Shown: in pieces, positions 43,858 through 52,979 of the stretch
Position numbering within the stretch: position 1 is the stretch's first letter
Layout: each line of letters starts with the position of its first letter
Source: CAVSRC01 sp963750065
GTDB lineage: Bacteria > Pseudomonadota > Alphaproteobacteria > Rhizobiales > Kaistiaceae
DNA length: 64,000 nucleotides
Reading direction: 5' to 3'
Assembly (NCBI GenBank): GCA_963750065.1
Contig: CAVVPK010000036.1
Coordinates: forward strand, 1-64,000
The notes under the pieces: generated by a model
Database searches by the model: none
What the model was told of the DNA's origin: nothing
Seen by the model: the letters and a program-made list of their open reading frames with translations, nothing else
Translations under genes and position numbers: made by a program

Positions 43858-45405
43858 ATGTTATCAGCGATCAGAAATCCCTTGACCGGGACTGGCCTTG
43901 TTCTGGCGGCCCTCGCTTTCGCATGGGCACCGGCCCCTGCCGGCGCGGCCACGGTCACCAACCTCACCCTCCCGTCCGCCTATGAAGACCTCGCCGAGGC
44001 GCTCGCCCAGGCGCGCGATGGCGACACCATCGAGGTCACCGGCCTGCATACCGGCAACTTCGTCGTCGGCAAGCAGATCACGCTCGTCGGCAAGACCGAC
44101 GGCGGCGAGCCCGCCGTGCTCGACGGCGGCGGCCATGGCACGGTTATCGCCATCAAGGCCGAGGGCGTCGTCATCGAAGACCTGACGCTCGAACATTCGG
44201 GGCGCGGCTCGGATATCTGGGCGCTGTGGGGCGATGCCGGCGTCTTCGTCGATGCCGACAAGGCCACCCTGCGCCGCCTCACGGTCGTCGACAACGATTG
44301 GGGCGTGGTCTTCCGCGGCGGCGCCGGCTCGCTGATCGAGAAATCGACGGTCGAGGACAATGTGCGCCACGGCATCCGCGTCGTCGGCGGTCACGCGCAC
44401 CGGATCGTCGCCAACACCGTCAACCGCAACGGCGTCGGCATCAGCGTCGATGCGCTGTTTGCCAAGACCGAAAGCTCTCCGCTCGGCAACCTCGCCAGCC
44501 CCGATGCAGCGCGTCTGCTGGCTCAGCAGAGACAAGTCGCGGTCAGGTCTGAGGACGTGCTGGTTGCTGACAATAACGTCCGCGGCAACGGCTCCTATGG
44601 CATCGAGGTCGCCTGGGAGAGCGAACGCATCACCGTCAAGAACAACCAGGTTACCAAGACCGGCATCGAGCGCCCGGTCGATCAGGCGCTGATCTCAACC
44701 TGGGAGCACAGCGTCGGCACGGGCGCCGGCGTTACCGTATCGCTCGACCGTGCCCCTTACGGGTCGGGCATCTATCTCTTCTGCCTAGTGACCGACAGCA
44801 CGGTGGTCGGTAACCAGTCCCATGACAACGCCTCCGCCGGCATCGGCCTCGACCTGGTCAACGACAACAGCGTCACCGGCAACGTCGTCAGCGACAACCG
44901 CGTCGGCATCGTGGTCTCGACCTCCAATCGCAACACCTTCGAGCGCAACGTCGTCACGGCAAATGCCGACTACGGCATCATGATTGCGACGGCGACCGCC
45001 GGCGCGACGGCCTCGAGCGACAATCTGCTGACCCTCAACGACATGTCGGCAAACGGCGTCAATGCCTTCGATTCGTCGGGGCGGACGCTCACCGACGCCG
45101 ACATCCTGAAGATGATCGACGCCATGCCGATGCTTGAGGCGGCCAAGAAACAGCTGCGCACCAGCCGGCAGATGCGCGAGATGATGCTGAAGACCATGCG
45201 CGCGCAATTGAAACCGGCCACCAATCGTTGGGACGACGGCACCTACGGCAACCGCTATGACGATTTTGACGAGGTGGCGGAGGGCTTCCTCGACAAGAAC
45301 CAGGACGGCATCGGCGAGCGGGCCCATCCGATTGCGGGCGGGACGAGCGTCGACCATCACCCGCTGAGCGAGACGCGCATCGCCGATCTCAGCCGGACGG
45401 ATTAG
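43858..45405 (+). CDS. Exported right-handed beta-helix protein, NosD-like
   Basis: A 515-residue protein with a signal peptide (cleavage near residue 31 after PAPAGAA) and a parallel beta-helix of repeated short turns (for example NTVNRNGVGI, NNVRGNGSYGI, NVVSDNRVGIVVST) covering about 60-390. The last ~120 residues are different: a helical MLEAAKKQLRTSRQMREMM and an Asp-rich GFLDKNQDGIGE stretch. The match is to the NosD/CASH domain, but no nosZ, nosR, nosF or nosY gene is present, so a nitrous-oxide-reductase role is not supported. The substrate may be a polysaccharide. Confidence 0.82.
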   Translation: MLSAIRNPLTGTGLVLAALAFAWAPAPAGAATVTNLTLPSAYEDLAEALAQARDGDTIEVTGLHTGNFVVGKQITLVGKTDGGEPAVLDGGGHGTVIAIKAEGVVIEDLTLEHSGRGSDIWALWGDAGVFVDADKATLRRLTVVDNDWGVVFRGGAGSLIEKSTVEDNVRHGIRVVGGHAHRIVANTVNRNGVGISVDALFAKTESSPLGNLASPDAARLLAQQRQVAVRSEDVLVADNNVRGNGSYGIEVAWESERITVKNNQVTKTGIERPVDQALISTWEHSVGTGAGVTVSLDRAPYGSGIYLFCLVTDSTVVGNQSHDNASAGIGLDLVNDNSVTGNVVSDNRVGIVVSTSNRNTFERNVVTANADYGIMIATATAGATASSDNLLTLNDMSANGVNAFDSSGRTLTDADILKMIDAMPMLEAAKKQLRTSRQMREMMLKTMRAQLKPATNRWDDGTYGNRYDDFDEVAEGFLDKNQDGIGERAHPIAGGTSVDHHPLSETRIADLSRTD

Positions 45406-45552
45406 TCGCCGCGCGGCGGTTTCTCGCCGACCAAGCCGATCACTGCCCGCATCAGAATGATTCTGCTTGTCTTTGCGCGGCCGGCTGGCGGCTATTGTCA
45501 TTTGCTGCGCTGTCGATCAATCTTCCTCGCTGGCCAATTCGGGGAGGGAGCG

Positions 45553-46872
45553 TTGAGCGTCGACGCACCGGCTGAGGCAATCGACGTTCGTCCGGTCCAC
45601 CGCGTCTCGGACGAGACGATCTGGGGCAAGGCCGCAGAGCGGCGGAACGCCTGCCATGACGCGATCCGGCAGGCGCTGGCCGAACGCCGGATCGAGGCGC
45701 TGGTCACCCGCTCGGCCAACGGCATCTATCCGGCATGGGTCAAGGTCGAGGCCTGGCTGCCGCAGGCCGCCGGTGCCGCCGCCGACCCGCGCCTGAGAAC
45801 GACGCTGGAACTGAGCTTCGCGGTCAAGCCCTATCGCGAATATCCGGTAACGACCTCGGCCGTGGCCCGCATCGGGCGGCGCGCGGTCGCCGTCGCCGAA
45901 CGGCCCAACTTTACCGCCGACGATGCCGTCGCCTGGGTGCTGTTTACGCTCGGCGCCGGGCGCAAGCCGCCCGCCGCGCGCATCTCCGATGTTCTCGCCA
46001 ATGCCGTTCTGGCAATCGTCCCCTTCGCCCGCACGCGTTATGCCAACCGCATCCTGCGCCCGTTCCGCGGCCTCTTCCCGATTTCCCTGCCCTGGCTGTT
46101 TGCCATTGCCGGATTGCTCCTGCTCGCCATCGGTATCGTTCAGATCGATCCCGACTTCGGCTTCACGCAGAAGGAGACGGCGGAGCTTGTCGTCGGCACG
46201 CTGGCACTGGTCATGGCCTTCGTCATCGCCCGCCAGCGGCGCACCGTCGTCTCGGTCATCGACCGCCCGACCATTCCGCCGCGCTATCTGCTGCGGCTGG
46301 ACAGCTGGCACGCGGTGATCCCCGAGCTTGGCCCGGTGGTCGACGAGGTCAAGCAGCGCTTCGTCGGCAAGCTCGAAGCCTTCGCCGCGAGCGGCGTCAC
46401 CACCGAGACCGAGCGTTACGGCTTCCGCTCGCCCAACGGCTATGACGAGCGCGACCGGCTGGTCATCACCAAGGGCCAGGGCGTGGCCCATGTGCACGTC
46501 TACCGCTTCGGCGCCGACGTATTCGTCGGCTGGGACTCCTACATCAACTGGGCGCAATGGGCCGAGACGAAGCCGATTTCGGCGCGCGTCTCGAACAACC
46601 GCAAGACCGAATATCGCGGCCTCGAACCGGGCTTCTACGTGCCCAACGAATACGACCTGATCGATCTCAACAGCCTGATCGAGATCGTCCACCGCTGCGT
46701 CAGCGACGTGCTGAAGGCGATGATGGAGGAGCACAAGATCGACCAGGAGGTCGATTTCAACATCATCCGCGGCGATCGCGACAACGCACTCGACCGCGAA
46801 CGCTACGACCGCCGTCGCAAGCAGCGCGCCGATGGCGAGGGCAGCGCCCGGCGCCGCTGGCGCGTAAGCTGA
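45553..46872 (+). CDS. Unknown membrane protein, 439 residues
   Basis: I do not recognise a family. A soluble N-terminal region (to about residue 165) precedes two transmembrane segments (about 177-225, SLPWLFAIAGLLLLAIGIVQI and TAELVVGTLALVMAFVIA). A cytoplasmic C-terminal part follows, with VHVYRFGADVFVGWDSYINWAQW, ending in a basic tail. The start is a TTG at 45553, behind the strong GGGGAGGGAG; the frame upstream is unsupported. It is the first of three codirectional genes (to 47924) with near-zero spacing. Confidence 0.75.
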   Translation: MSVDAPAEAIDVRPVHRVSDETIWGKAAERRNACHDAIRQALAERRIEALVTRSANGIYPAWVKVEAWLPQAAGAAADPRLRTTLELSFAVKPYREYPVTTSAVARIGRRAVAVAERPNFTADDAVAWVLFTLGAGRKPPAARISDVLANAVLAIVPFARTRYANRILRPFRGLFPISLPWLFAIAGLLLLAIGIVQIDPDFGFTQKETAELVVGTLALVMAFVIARQRRTVVSVIDRPTIPPRYLLRLDSWHAVIPELGPVVDEVKQRFVGKLEAFAASGVTTETERYGFRSPNGYDERDRLVITKGQGVAHVHVYRFGADVFVGWDSYINWAQWAETKPISARVSNNRKTEYRGLEPGFYVPNEYDLIDLNSLIEIVHRCVSDVLKAMMEEHKIDQEVDFNIIRGDRDNALDRERYDRRRKQRADGEGSARRRWRVS

Positions 46873-46873
46873 G

Positions 46874-47305
46874 GTGACCTTGCACATTCTCACCATCCAC
46901 GGTGACAAGCGGCCACTCGAGCAGGGCGTGGTCAGGATCGACTGGCCGCGCCTCGAATTCGATCACCTGCAGCCCTCGGCCACGCTGCACCGGCGCTTCC
47001 TCAAACTGTTCTGTCAGGCGGCCGACCTGTGGCAATCGCTGCCGATCGTCTCGGCCTCGGTGCGCATGCGGGTGTCGCCGAACGCGCCGCCGGCGAGCTG
47101 GCACGCGATCACCGCCGACGCGCTCGACAAGCCGATCCTGGCCTCGTCCTTCAGCACCGCGCCGCTTGCCGGTGGCCTCGGCTACATCTTCGCTTCGCTT
47201 CCGTTTGTCGCCGGCAAAGAGGCCGACGTCACGGCGGCGCTCATCCGCGCGATCCGCAAGCAGGTGCCCGAAGCGGTCGCCAGCGGCGCCGGCGGACAGG
47301 CGTGA
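46874..47305 (+). CDS. Unknown protein, 143 residues
   Basis: A soluble alpha/beta-like protein of no recognised family, middle gene of a three-gene operon. The GTG at 46874 lies one base after the previous stop; a TTG at 46880 with AGGTGA upstream is an equally plausible start. It has no signal peptide or membrane helix. Physical coupling suggests a complex with the membrane protein before it or the pilin-like protein after it. Confidence 0.7.
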   Translation: MTLHILTIHGDKRPLEQGVVRIDWPRLEFDHLQPSATLHRRFLKLFCQAADLWQSLPIVSASVRMRVSPNAPPASWHAITADALDKPILASSFSTAPLAGGLGYIFASLPFVAGKEADVTAALIRAIRKQVPEAVASGAGGQA

Positions 47306-47315
47306 GGAGGCCGCG

Positions 47316-47924
47316 GTGAGGGACGCTCTCATCTTCCAGGCCGCCATGGTGGTGCTGGCGCTGCTCGTCGTCATCGCGCTGGCGCGTATCTATGCCGCGG
47401 CAATTCTGCCGCTGCTGCGCAACTGGCGGCTGGCCCGCCGCGGCCTGACCGACGAGCCGGCCTATCGGCGCGAACGCGGCAGCTTCCTCCACCTGCTGTG
47501 GTGGATCGTGCCACTCATCGCCATCATCGCGATCCTGGCAGCCATCGCCGTACCGGCCTATCAAAACTACCGCGAGCACGCGCAGTCCGCGGCGCGCGAC
47601 CATCAGCGGATTGCCAGCCTGGCGCTGATCCAGAACGCGCTGGGCGCCTATTACCGGGACCACGCCGCCTATCCGGTGAGCGAGAGCGAAGCCTATGACG
47701 TGCCCGGCTTCACCGCCGCACTCGATCCACTGATCACCGGCGGCTATCTGCCAAGCCTGCCCAACGACCCCAGCGGCGACCCGATCACCTTCGTCTACCA
47801 GTCGACCCCGAACGGCACCTATTACTGCCTCGGCGCCAATACGGAGGGCGTGCCGCCGCCCTCGACCTGCGACACGGCCACGCTCGGCAATCCGCTCGAC
47901 ACCAACTTCATGGTCGGGCCGTAG
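47316..47924 (+). CDS. Pilin-like membrane protein with an extra N-terminal helix
   Basis: A 202-residue protein. A first transmembrane helix (about 7-28) is followed by a basic loop and then a segment, WWIVPLIAIIAILAAIAVPAYQNYREHAQ, that matches the hydrophobic spine of type IV pilins and GspG. The downstream globular part (ALIQNALGAYYRDHAAYPVS, LPNDPSGDPITFVYQSTPNGTYYCLG) is also pseudopilin-like. The prepilin-peptidase signature is degenerate (RGSFLHL, no Glu at +5), so cleavage is doubtful. The GTG at 47316 has GAGGAGG upstream. Confidence 0.72.
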   Translation: MRDALIFQAAMVVLALLVVIALARIYAAAILPLLRNWRLARRGLTDEPAYRRERGSFLHLLWWIVPLIAIIAILAAIAVPAYQNYREHAQSAARDHQRIASLALIQNALGAYYRDHAAYPVSESEAYDVPGFTAALDPLITGGYLPSLPNDPSGDPITFVYQSTPNGTYYCLGANTEGVPPPSTCDTATLGNPLDTNFMVGP

Positions 47925-47959
47925 AGCCTTTGGGGCCACAAGGCATATGAGCCGCAGGG

Positions 47960-48595
47960 TCATTCGCCCCTGAAGACGAATTCCGGCTCGATGCTCTTCG
48001 TCGTCACCACCTGGCCGTTGGGCAGGTCGTTGCCGTCGAGCTTCCACGCGATCTCGTCCGGCGACAGCCCGTAGCCCTGCCAGCGCGCCAGAAGACGCGC
48101 CCTCAGCTCCGCTTCCGCCACTGCGATCATCACCGTCGTGTCGAACAGACCGGCAAGCGACGACCACGGCGCTTCGGCGAGCAGCAGGTAGTTGCCTTCG
48201 ACGATCAGGTGGCGCACCGACGCCGGGATCATACGCGCGCCCGCGCGCGCGATCTCGAGATCGCGGTCGAACACCGGCACGGCGACTTCCGCCTCGTTGT
48301 TCTGCTTGAGGCGTGCCAGCATGTGGGCGAAGCCGGCGACATCGAACGTGTGCGGCGCCCCCTTGCGCGGCCGCCAGCCCCGCGGCACCAGCACCATGTC
48401 GTCGAAATGGTAGCCATCCATCGGCAGCACCGCGGCGCTCTCCGGCGCGTCCTGGTTCAGCCGCTCGGCCAGCCTCTCGGCGAGCGTCGACTTGCCGGAG
48501 CCCGGCGCCCCGGCGATCGCGGTGATGCTGCGGCCCGCAGCCCCCCGTTCCCGTACCACCGCCACCAGACCGTCGAGATCGAGCGTCCCCGGCAT
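47960..48595 (-). CDS. P-loop nucleoside/sugar kinase (FrcK/pantothenate-kinase-like)
   Basis: A 211-residue kinase of the uridine kinase/CoaA-like family: Walker A GAPGSGKST (29-37), MDGYHFDDMVL (substrate loop) and DRDLEIARAGARMI. It resembles FrcK-type fructose-uptake-linked kinases, but no frcBCA transporter is nearby, so the substrate is open. The ATG at 48595 follows AAGGGGGC; an upstream in-frame start adds 31 unconserved residues. It converges on the pilin-like gene. Confidence 0.83.
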   Translation of the reverse strand: MPGTLDLDGLVAVVRERGAAGRSITAIAGAPGSGKSTLAERLAERLNQDAPESAAVLPMDGYHFDDMVLVPRGWRPRKGAPHTFDVAGFAHMLARLKQNNEAEVAVPVFDRDLEIARAGARMIPASVRHLIVEGNYLLLAEAPWSSLAGLFDTTVMIAVAEAELRARLLARWQGYGLSPDEIAWKLDGNDLPNGQVVTTKSIEPEFVFRGE

Positions 48596-48769
48596 CGAAG
48601 CCCCCTTGCCGCACCGCGTGCACCCGCGACCACCCGGCGACCGGAAGTGGTCATGCGCGACCAACTGCCCCGCGCAACGGCTGGGCAACCGGCAGAGCAG
48701 GGATTATCGTCAACGATTGGCGGCGGGCAAGCGCCACAGGCGCGACGTTTCACAACTGGGAGAAATGCC

Positions 48770-49534
48770 TTGTCGAGACTGGGCGGCAAGATTGCCATCG
48801 TGACGGGCGCGGGACAGGGAATCGGAGAGGGAATCGCCCGCAAGTTCGCCGCCGAAGGCGCCCGCGTCATCGTCGCCGAGCGCGACGAGAAGACCGGCGC
48901 CGCCGTGGCGGACTCGCTTGCCGGCGCGCGTTTCATTCACACCGATGTGGCCAGGGAAGACTCGGTCGCCGCCATGGTCGCCGAGACGATTGCCACCGTC
49001 GGCCCGCCGGACATCCTGATCAACAATGCCGGCATTGCCGTCTTCGACGAGCCGCTCTCCCTGACGGCAGAGGAGTGGCATCGCTGCTTCTCGGTCGACC
49101 TCGACGGGGTCTGGCATTGCTGCAAGCACGTCCTGCCGCATTTTCTCGACAAGGGCGGCGGCGCCATCGTCAACATCGCCTCCGTCCATGCCTTCCAGAT
49201 CATCCCGCACACCTTCCCCTACCCGGTCGCCAAGCACGGCGTGCTGGGATTGACCCGCGCGCTGGCGATCGAATATGCGCCGCGCGGCGTCCGCATCAAC
49301 GCCATCTCGCCGGGCTACATCGATACGCCGGTCAATGAATGGTATTTCAGCACCCTGCCCGATCCGGATGGCGCCCGCCGGGCGGCCGAGGAGTTGCACC
49401 CCGTCAAGCGGATGGGCCGCTCCGACGAGATCGCGGCGGTGGCCACGCTGCTTGCCTCCGACGAGGCGACGTTCATGATCGGCGCCAACCTCGTCATCGA
49501 CGGCGGCATTTCCATCCGCTTCCACGACGCGTGA
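48770..49534 (+). CDS. SDR-family oxidoreductase
   Basis: A 254-residue classical SDR: TGAGQGIG cofactor motif, INNAG, catalytic Ser in NIASVHAF, active-site Tyr and Lys in YPVAKHG and a C-terminal IDGGISIRF. The start is a TTG at 48770 preceded by GGGAG; the only nearby ATG is in another frame. It is likely cotranscribed with uspA, 33 bases downstream. The substrate is unknown; the overall form suits sugar or alcohol dehydrogenases. Confidence 0.88.
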   Translation: MSRLGGKIAIVTGAGQGIGEGIARKFAAEGARVIVAERDEKTGAAVADSLAGARFIHTDVAREDSVAAMVAETIATVGPPDILINNAGIAVFDEPLSLTAEEWHRCFSVDLDGVWHCCKHVLPHFLDKGGGAIVNIASVHAFQIIPHTFPYPVAKHGVLGLTRALAIEYAPRGVRINAISPGYIDTPVNEWYFSTLPDPDGARRAAEELHPVKRMGRSDEIAAVATLLASDEATFMIGANLVIDGGISIRFHDA

Positions 49535-49567
49535 GGCAGGGACAACAAGCGAGCAAGGAGAATACCT

Positions 49568-50002
49568 TTGTACCGAAAAGTGCTCATCGCTTTCGATGGA
49601 GCGGAAGACAGCCGCTTCGCTCTGAACGAAGGCGCCGATCTTGCGGCCCTGTGCGGGGCCGAAGTGATTCTCGTCGCCGTGATCGATACCGGCATCGAGG
49701 TTGCCGCAGCGGAAGCTTATGCCAGCGGCACCGCTGACCAGGACGAACTCGATCAATCCAGGTCGATCCTCGAGCAGGAGTTGGCTCGCCTGGCGGTGCG
49801 CGGCCTCAAAGGCACGACGATCGTGGCCTATGGCCACCCGCCCGACCAGATCATGGAGAAGGCCGCCGAGGTGGGCGCCGACCTGGTGGTGATCGGCCAC
49901 CGGACCCATGGCTTGTGGTCCCGGCTGGCCAACGATTCCGTTGGTGTGCACCTGGTGAAGAACCCGCCCTGCAGCATCCTTGTCATTCCGCCGCGCGGCT
50001 GA
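49568..50002 (+). CDS. Universal stress protein, UspA family
   Basis: A 144-residue UspA-domain protein: N-terminal strand KVLIAFDGAEDS, central DLVVIGHRTHG and C-terminal PCSILVIP. The ATP-binding loop follows the GHRTHG turn but is not a clear G-2X-G-9X-G(S/T), so nucleotide binding is uncertain. The start is a TTG at 49568, seven bases after AAGGAG. It is probably coexpressed with the SDR upstream. Confidence 0.9.
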   Translation: MYRKVLIAFDGAEDSRFALNEGADLAALCGAEVILVAVIDTGIEVAAAEAYASGTADQDELDQSRSILEQELARLAVRGLKGTTIVAYGHPPDQIMEKAAEVGADLVVIGHRTHGLWSRLANDSVGVHLVKNPPCSILVIPPRG

Positions 50003-50051
50003 TCCGCCCCGGGGCGCACGATTTTCCGACGGCGCCGTGTCAAGGGGATGG

Positions 50052-50807
50052 CTATGCCCCACCGCAACTGTGCTGCGAGTCGGGCAGCGACCAAGTGCCG
50101 CCCGTGCGCGCATCCAGGCCGTAATAGACCCGGCCGCGAACGTCATTGCGTGGACAATCGCGCGGGACCGACACCAGACACATGACGACCGGATCGCCCG
50201 CCTTGGCATCGTAGAACGCGGTGACCGCATCGTAGGAGACCTGCCATCCATCATTGGTGAAATGGATGGCGCTGCCGGCATTCGGATCGGCGCCCGTAAA
50301 CGGCTCGCCGAAGCGGGTGGTAATCTCGGCGATATGGGACACCACGCACGCGCCGATCTGCTGCGGGATCGGCTGATCCCGGTTTAACCGCGCGCTTTCA
50401 GCAAACGCGGCCGCTTTCGCCCCTATCAGGGCATCGACATAAGACTCGGCCCAGGAGACCGACCCGCCATAGGTTTCCAGCGCGTTCACCTGGACGGCGG
50501 CGATGCACGCCTCGTCCGTGCCGCAAGCGAACCGGTCATCGAGCAGCCATTTGCCGATCGCCCGCTTGCTGCTGCCGAATTCCGGCACGAAGTCCGCATA
50601 GGCCCTGGAGACCAGGACGTCGATCCGCGACAAATAGGGGTTGGCGCAGATCGTCCGCTCGTCGGCGCTGGTTGCCTTGGTGCAATCGAACGAGGGGCCG
50701 GGATTCGCCGCCGCGGCGGGGCCGGCGCCCATCGGCGTCAGCAACATAACAACAATTCCGAACGTGCCGATGGCGCCACACCCGATCGTCCGCGATGACA
50801 GATGCAT
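50052..50807 (-). CDS. Exported LprI-like (DUF1311-type) protein
   Basis: A 251-residue secreted protein with a signal peptide (about 1-34) and an N-terminal LprI-like domain (FDCTKATSADERTICANPYLSRIDVLVSRAY, Cys pair included). LprI relatives inhibit lysozyme. The C-terminal half is of no recognised family and is Cys-containing. The ATG at 50807 has AGGGGGGG upstream; a longer frame to 50849 is less likely. It converges on uspA. Confidence 0.78.
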   Translation of the reverse strand: MHLSSRTIGCGAIGTFGIVVMLLTPMGAGPAAAANPGPSFDCTKATSADERTICANPYLSRIDVLVSRAYADFVPEFGSSKRAIGKWLLDDRFACGTDEACIAAVQVNALETYGGSVSWAESYVDALIGAKAAAFAESARLNRDQPIPQQIGACVVSHIAEITTRFGEPFTGADPNAGSAIHFTNDGWQVSYDAVTAFYDAKAGDPVVMCLVSVPRDCPRNDVRGRVYYGLDARTGGTWSLPDSQHSCGGA

Positions 50808-50959
50808 GTTCACCCCCCCTGCAGGAACGCTAGCTGCCAATACTTCCATCAGTTCCGGACGCCTTCAACCGCCAATCGCCGCGCCCGCAACCCGGCGATT
50901 GTCAGACGGCCGGGCATCCGCGTAGAAAGCTTCGACCCCAGGCCCGGACGGCACCCTGA

Positions 50960-51868
50960 ATGACCATCTGTTTCGATATCGGCGGATCGACCATCAAGGC
51001 GGCGCTGGCGCGTACCCCCGAGGACATCACGGCGATCGGCAAGCGCGACACGCCAGCCGACGACTTCGGCGCCTTCTGCCGGGCACTCGGCGAACTCGCC
51101 GACCAAGCCGGCGAAACGGCAACGCCGCTCTCGATCGCCATTGCCGGCGTCGTCGATCCCGAGAGCGGCAGGAGCAAGATCGCCAACATTCCCTGCGCCG
51201 ATGGACGGCCGCTCGCCGACGATCTCGCCGCCGCCCTCGGACGGCCCGTGCTGGTCACCAACGATGCCGACTGCTTTGCGCTGGCCGAGGCGCGCATCGG
51301 CGCCGGGCACGGCCACCGGGTCGTCTTCGGCATCATCCTCGGTACCGGCGTCGGCGGCGGCGTGGTCGTCGACGGACGCCTCGTCCAGGGTGCCGGCGGC
51401 TTTGCCGGCGAATGGGGGCATGGGTCCATCCTGGCACGCCAGGCCGGCAATCCGCCGATCGACATCGCCTGGCTTCCCTGCGGCTGCGGCCAGAGCGGCT
51501 GCGTCGACACCATCGGCGGCGCCCGCGGCATGGAACGGCTCCACCACCAGCTCACCGGCGCGACGATGAAGAGCCGGGCGATCATGGACGCCTGGCGGGT
51601 GGGCGAACCGCAGGCGGTGCGCACATTCGACTGCTACATCGAACTCGTCGCCGCGCCGCTTGCCTTCGCGGTCAACCTGCTCGGTGCCGACATCGTGCCG
51701 GTCGGCGGCGGCCTCGGAAAGGAGACCGCGCTGATCGCCACCCTCGACCGAGCGGTGCGCCAGAGGATATTGCGCGACACCGCCGGGCCGCTCGTCGTCC
51801 CCGGTCGGTGCGCCGACAATCCGGCCTTCATCGGCGCGGCGCTGGTCGCCGCGGAGCGCGCTGGGTGA
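50960..51868 (+). CDS. nagK: ROK-family sugar kinase, NagK-like
   Basis: A 302-residue ROK kinase starting with the phosphate loop CFDIGGSTIKAAL, with GTGVGGGVVVDG, the catalytic GEWGH and the zinc motif CGCGQSGCVDT. It closely resembles N-acetylglucosamine kinases; N-acetylmannosamine or glucose remain possible. It overlaps cutC (GTGA), the NagK-CutC pairing seen in Rhizobiales. A second GlcNAc-kinase candidate of another family lies at 2765. Confidence 0.85.
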   Translation: MTICFDIGGSTIKAALARTPEDITAIGKRDTPADDFGAFCRALGELADQAGETATPLSIAIAGVVDPESGRSKIANIPCADGRPLADDLAAALGRPVLVTNDADCFALAEARIGAGHGHRVVFGIILGTGVGGGVVVDGRLVQGAGGFAGEWGHGSILARQAGNPPIDIAWLPCGCGQSGCVDTIGGARGMERLHHQLTGATMKSRAIMDAWRVGEPQAVRTFDCYIELVAAPLAFAVNLLGADIVPVGGGLGKETALIATLDRAVRQRILRDTAGPLVVPGRCADNPAFIGAALVAAERAG

Positions 51869-52611
51869 GCCGGCGCATCCTTGAAATCTGCGTCGACAGT
51901 TCCGACGGGCTCGCAGCCGCCATCGCCGGCGGCGCCGACCGCGTCGAGCTTTGCGCCGCGCTGGCCCTCGGCGGTTTGACGCCGGTAAAGAGCCTGATGC
52001 GCGCCGCGGCCCGGGCGCCGATCCCGGTGCATGCGATGGTGCGACCGCGCGCCGGCGACTTCGTCTTCGGCAGGGCGGAGATCGACCTGATGCTGGCCGA
52101 CATCGACGACGCGCATCGCGCAGGACTTGCCGGCGTCGTGCTCGGTGCCAGCCGGCCTGACCATCGGCTCGACACGGCCTGCCTGAAACGCCTGCACGAT
52201 CATGCCGCCGCGCTCGGCCTTGCCACCACATTGCATCGCGCCTTCGACCTGGCGCCCAACCTTGCGGCGGCGCTCGAAAGTGCCATCGACATCGGCTTCG
52301 CGCGGGTTCTCACCTCCGGCGGCGCGCCGACGGCCGTCGCCGGCCTCGACCGGCTGGCCGAACTGCACGACGCGGCGCAGGGCCGCATCGCGCTGATGCC
52401 GGGCTCAGGAATCCGCCCGGAGACGATCGGCACGATTGCCCGGAGACTGCCCGTGAGCGAGATGCACGCTTCCGCCTCAGAACCGGTGCCGGCCGCCTCT
52501 CCGCACCTCGGCGAATTCGGATTCGACAGCACTCTGCCGCGGCGGACATCGGAGCGGATCGTGCGCGACCTGCAGCGCGCCTGGCGCGACGGTTGCCGAC
52601 GCGCGCGTTAA
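51865..52611 (+). CDS. cutC: CutC family TIM-barrel protein
   Basis: A 248-residue CutC protein: ILEICVDSSDGLAAAIAGGADRVELC, VHAMVRPRAGDFVF, GVVLGA and a C-terminal EMHASAS. It was named for copper homeostasis, but several members may be enzymes of amino-sugar metabolism, which fits its coupling to nagK. The GTG at 51865 overlaps the nagK stop. Confidence 0.9.
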   Translation: MSRRILEICVDSSDGLAAAIAGGADRVELCAALALGGLTPVKSLMRAAARAPIPVHAMVRPRAGDFVFGRAEIDLMLADIDDAHRAGLAGVVLGASRPDHRLDTACLKRLHDHAAALGLATTLHRAFDLAPNLAAALESAIDIGFARVLTSGGAPTAVAGLDRLAELHDAAQGRIALMPGSGIRPETIGTIARRLPVSEMHASASEPVPAASPHLGEFGFDSTLPRRTSERIVRDLQRAWRDGCRRAR

Positions 52612-52764
52612 TCAAGCTCACGACTGATATCGGCCGTGAAACGTTGCGCGGAGTCATATCGGCCACACAGGACCGGGACTTCGTCGAATTCCGGTTTTGT
52701 GAATTGACTTTGGGTGCCGTCGTACCAAGATCAGTCTTGTAGGTTCCACAAGAGAGGAGGAACC

Positions 52765-52866
52765 ATGGCGCCACCTGAGATGCATTGCCGCCATGATCGC
52801 TGCGGACGACGTTCGGGCTTCAGCGTAGCGGCATTGACGAACGGCTTGCCAGGAGCGGCCTCTTAG
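52765..52866 (+). CDS. Putative 33-residue leader peptide
   Basis: An ATG preceded by the strong AGAGGAGG. The peptide is rich in His, Cys and Arg near its start (MHCRHDRCGRRSG) and stops inside the nested hairpin, so ribosome position would affect folding of that hairpin. It is not a known leader to my knowledge. No paralogue is visible in the window. Confidence 0.5.
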   Translation: MAPPEMHCRHDRCGRRSGFSVAALTNGLPGAAS

Positions 52867-52942
52867 GGCCGCATCAGTGAGGCAAGGCCCAGCTTGGCCG
52901 CTCCTCGGCAGGTTAACCTGCGATCCGATTTGAGCATTTTTA

Positions 52943-52979
52943 CCCGCGCCACTTTCTGACGAATGGCCGCGGGCTTTTT
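52943..52979 (+). terminator. Rho-independent terminator of the orphan leader
   Basis: CCCGCG (52943-52948) pairs with CGCGGG (52968-52973), followed by C and five T residues. The T run is only on the plus-strand side, so it serves the leader rather than the minus-strand operon that ends at 52988. Confidence 0.75.
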
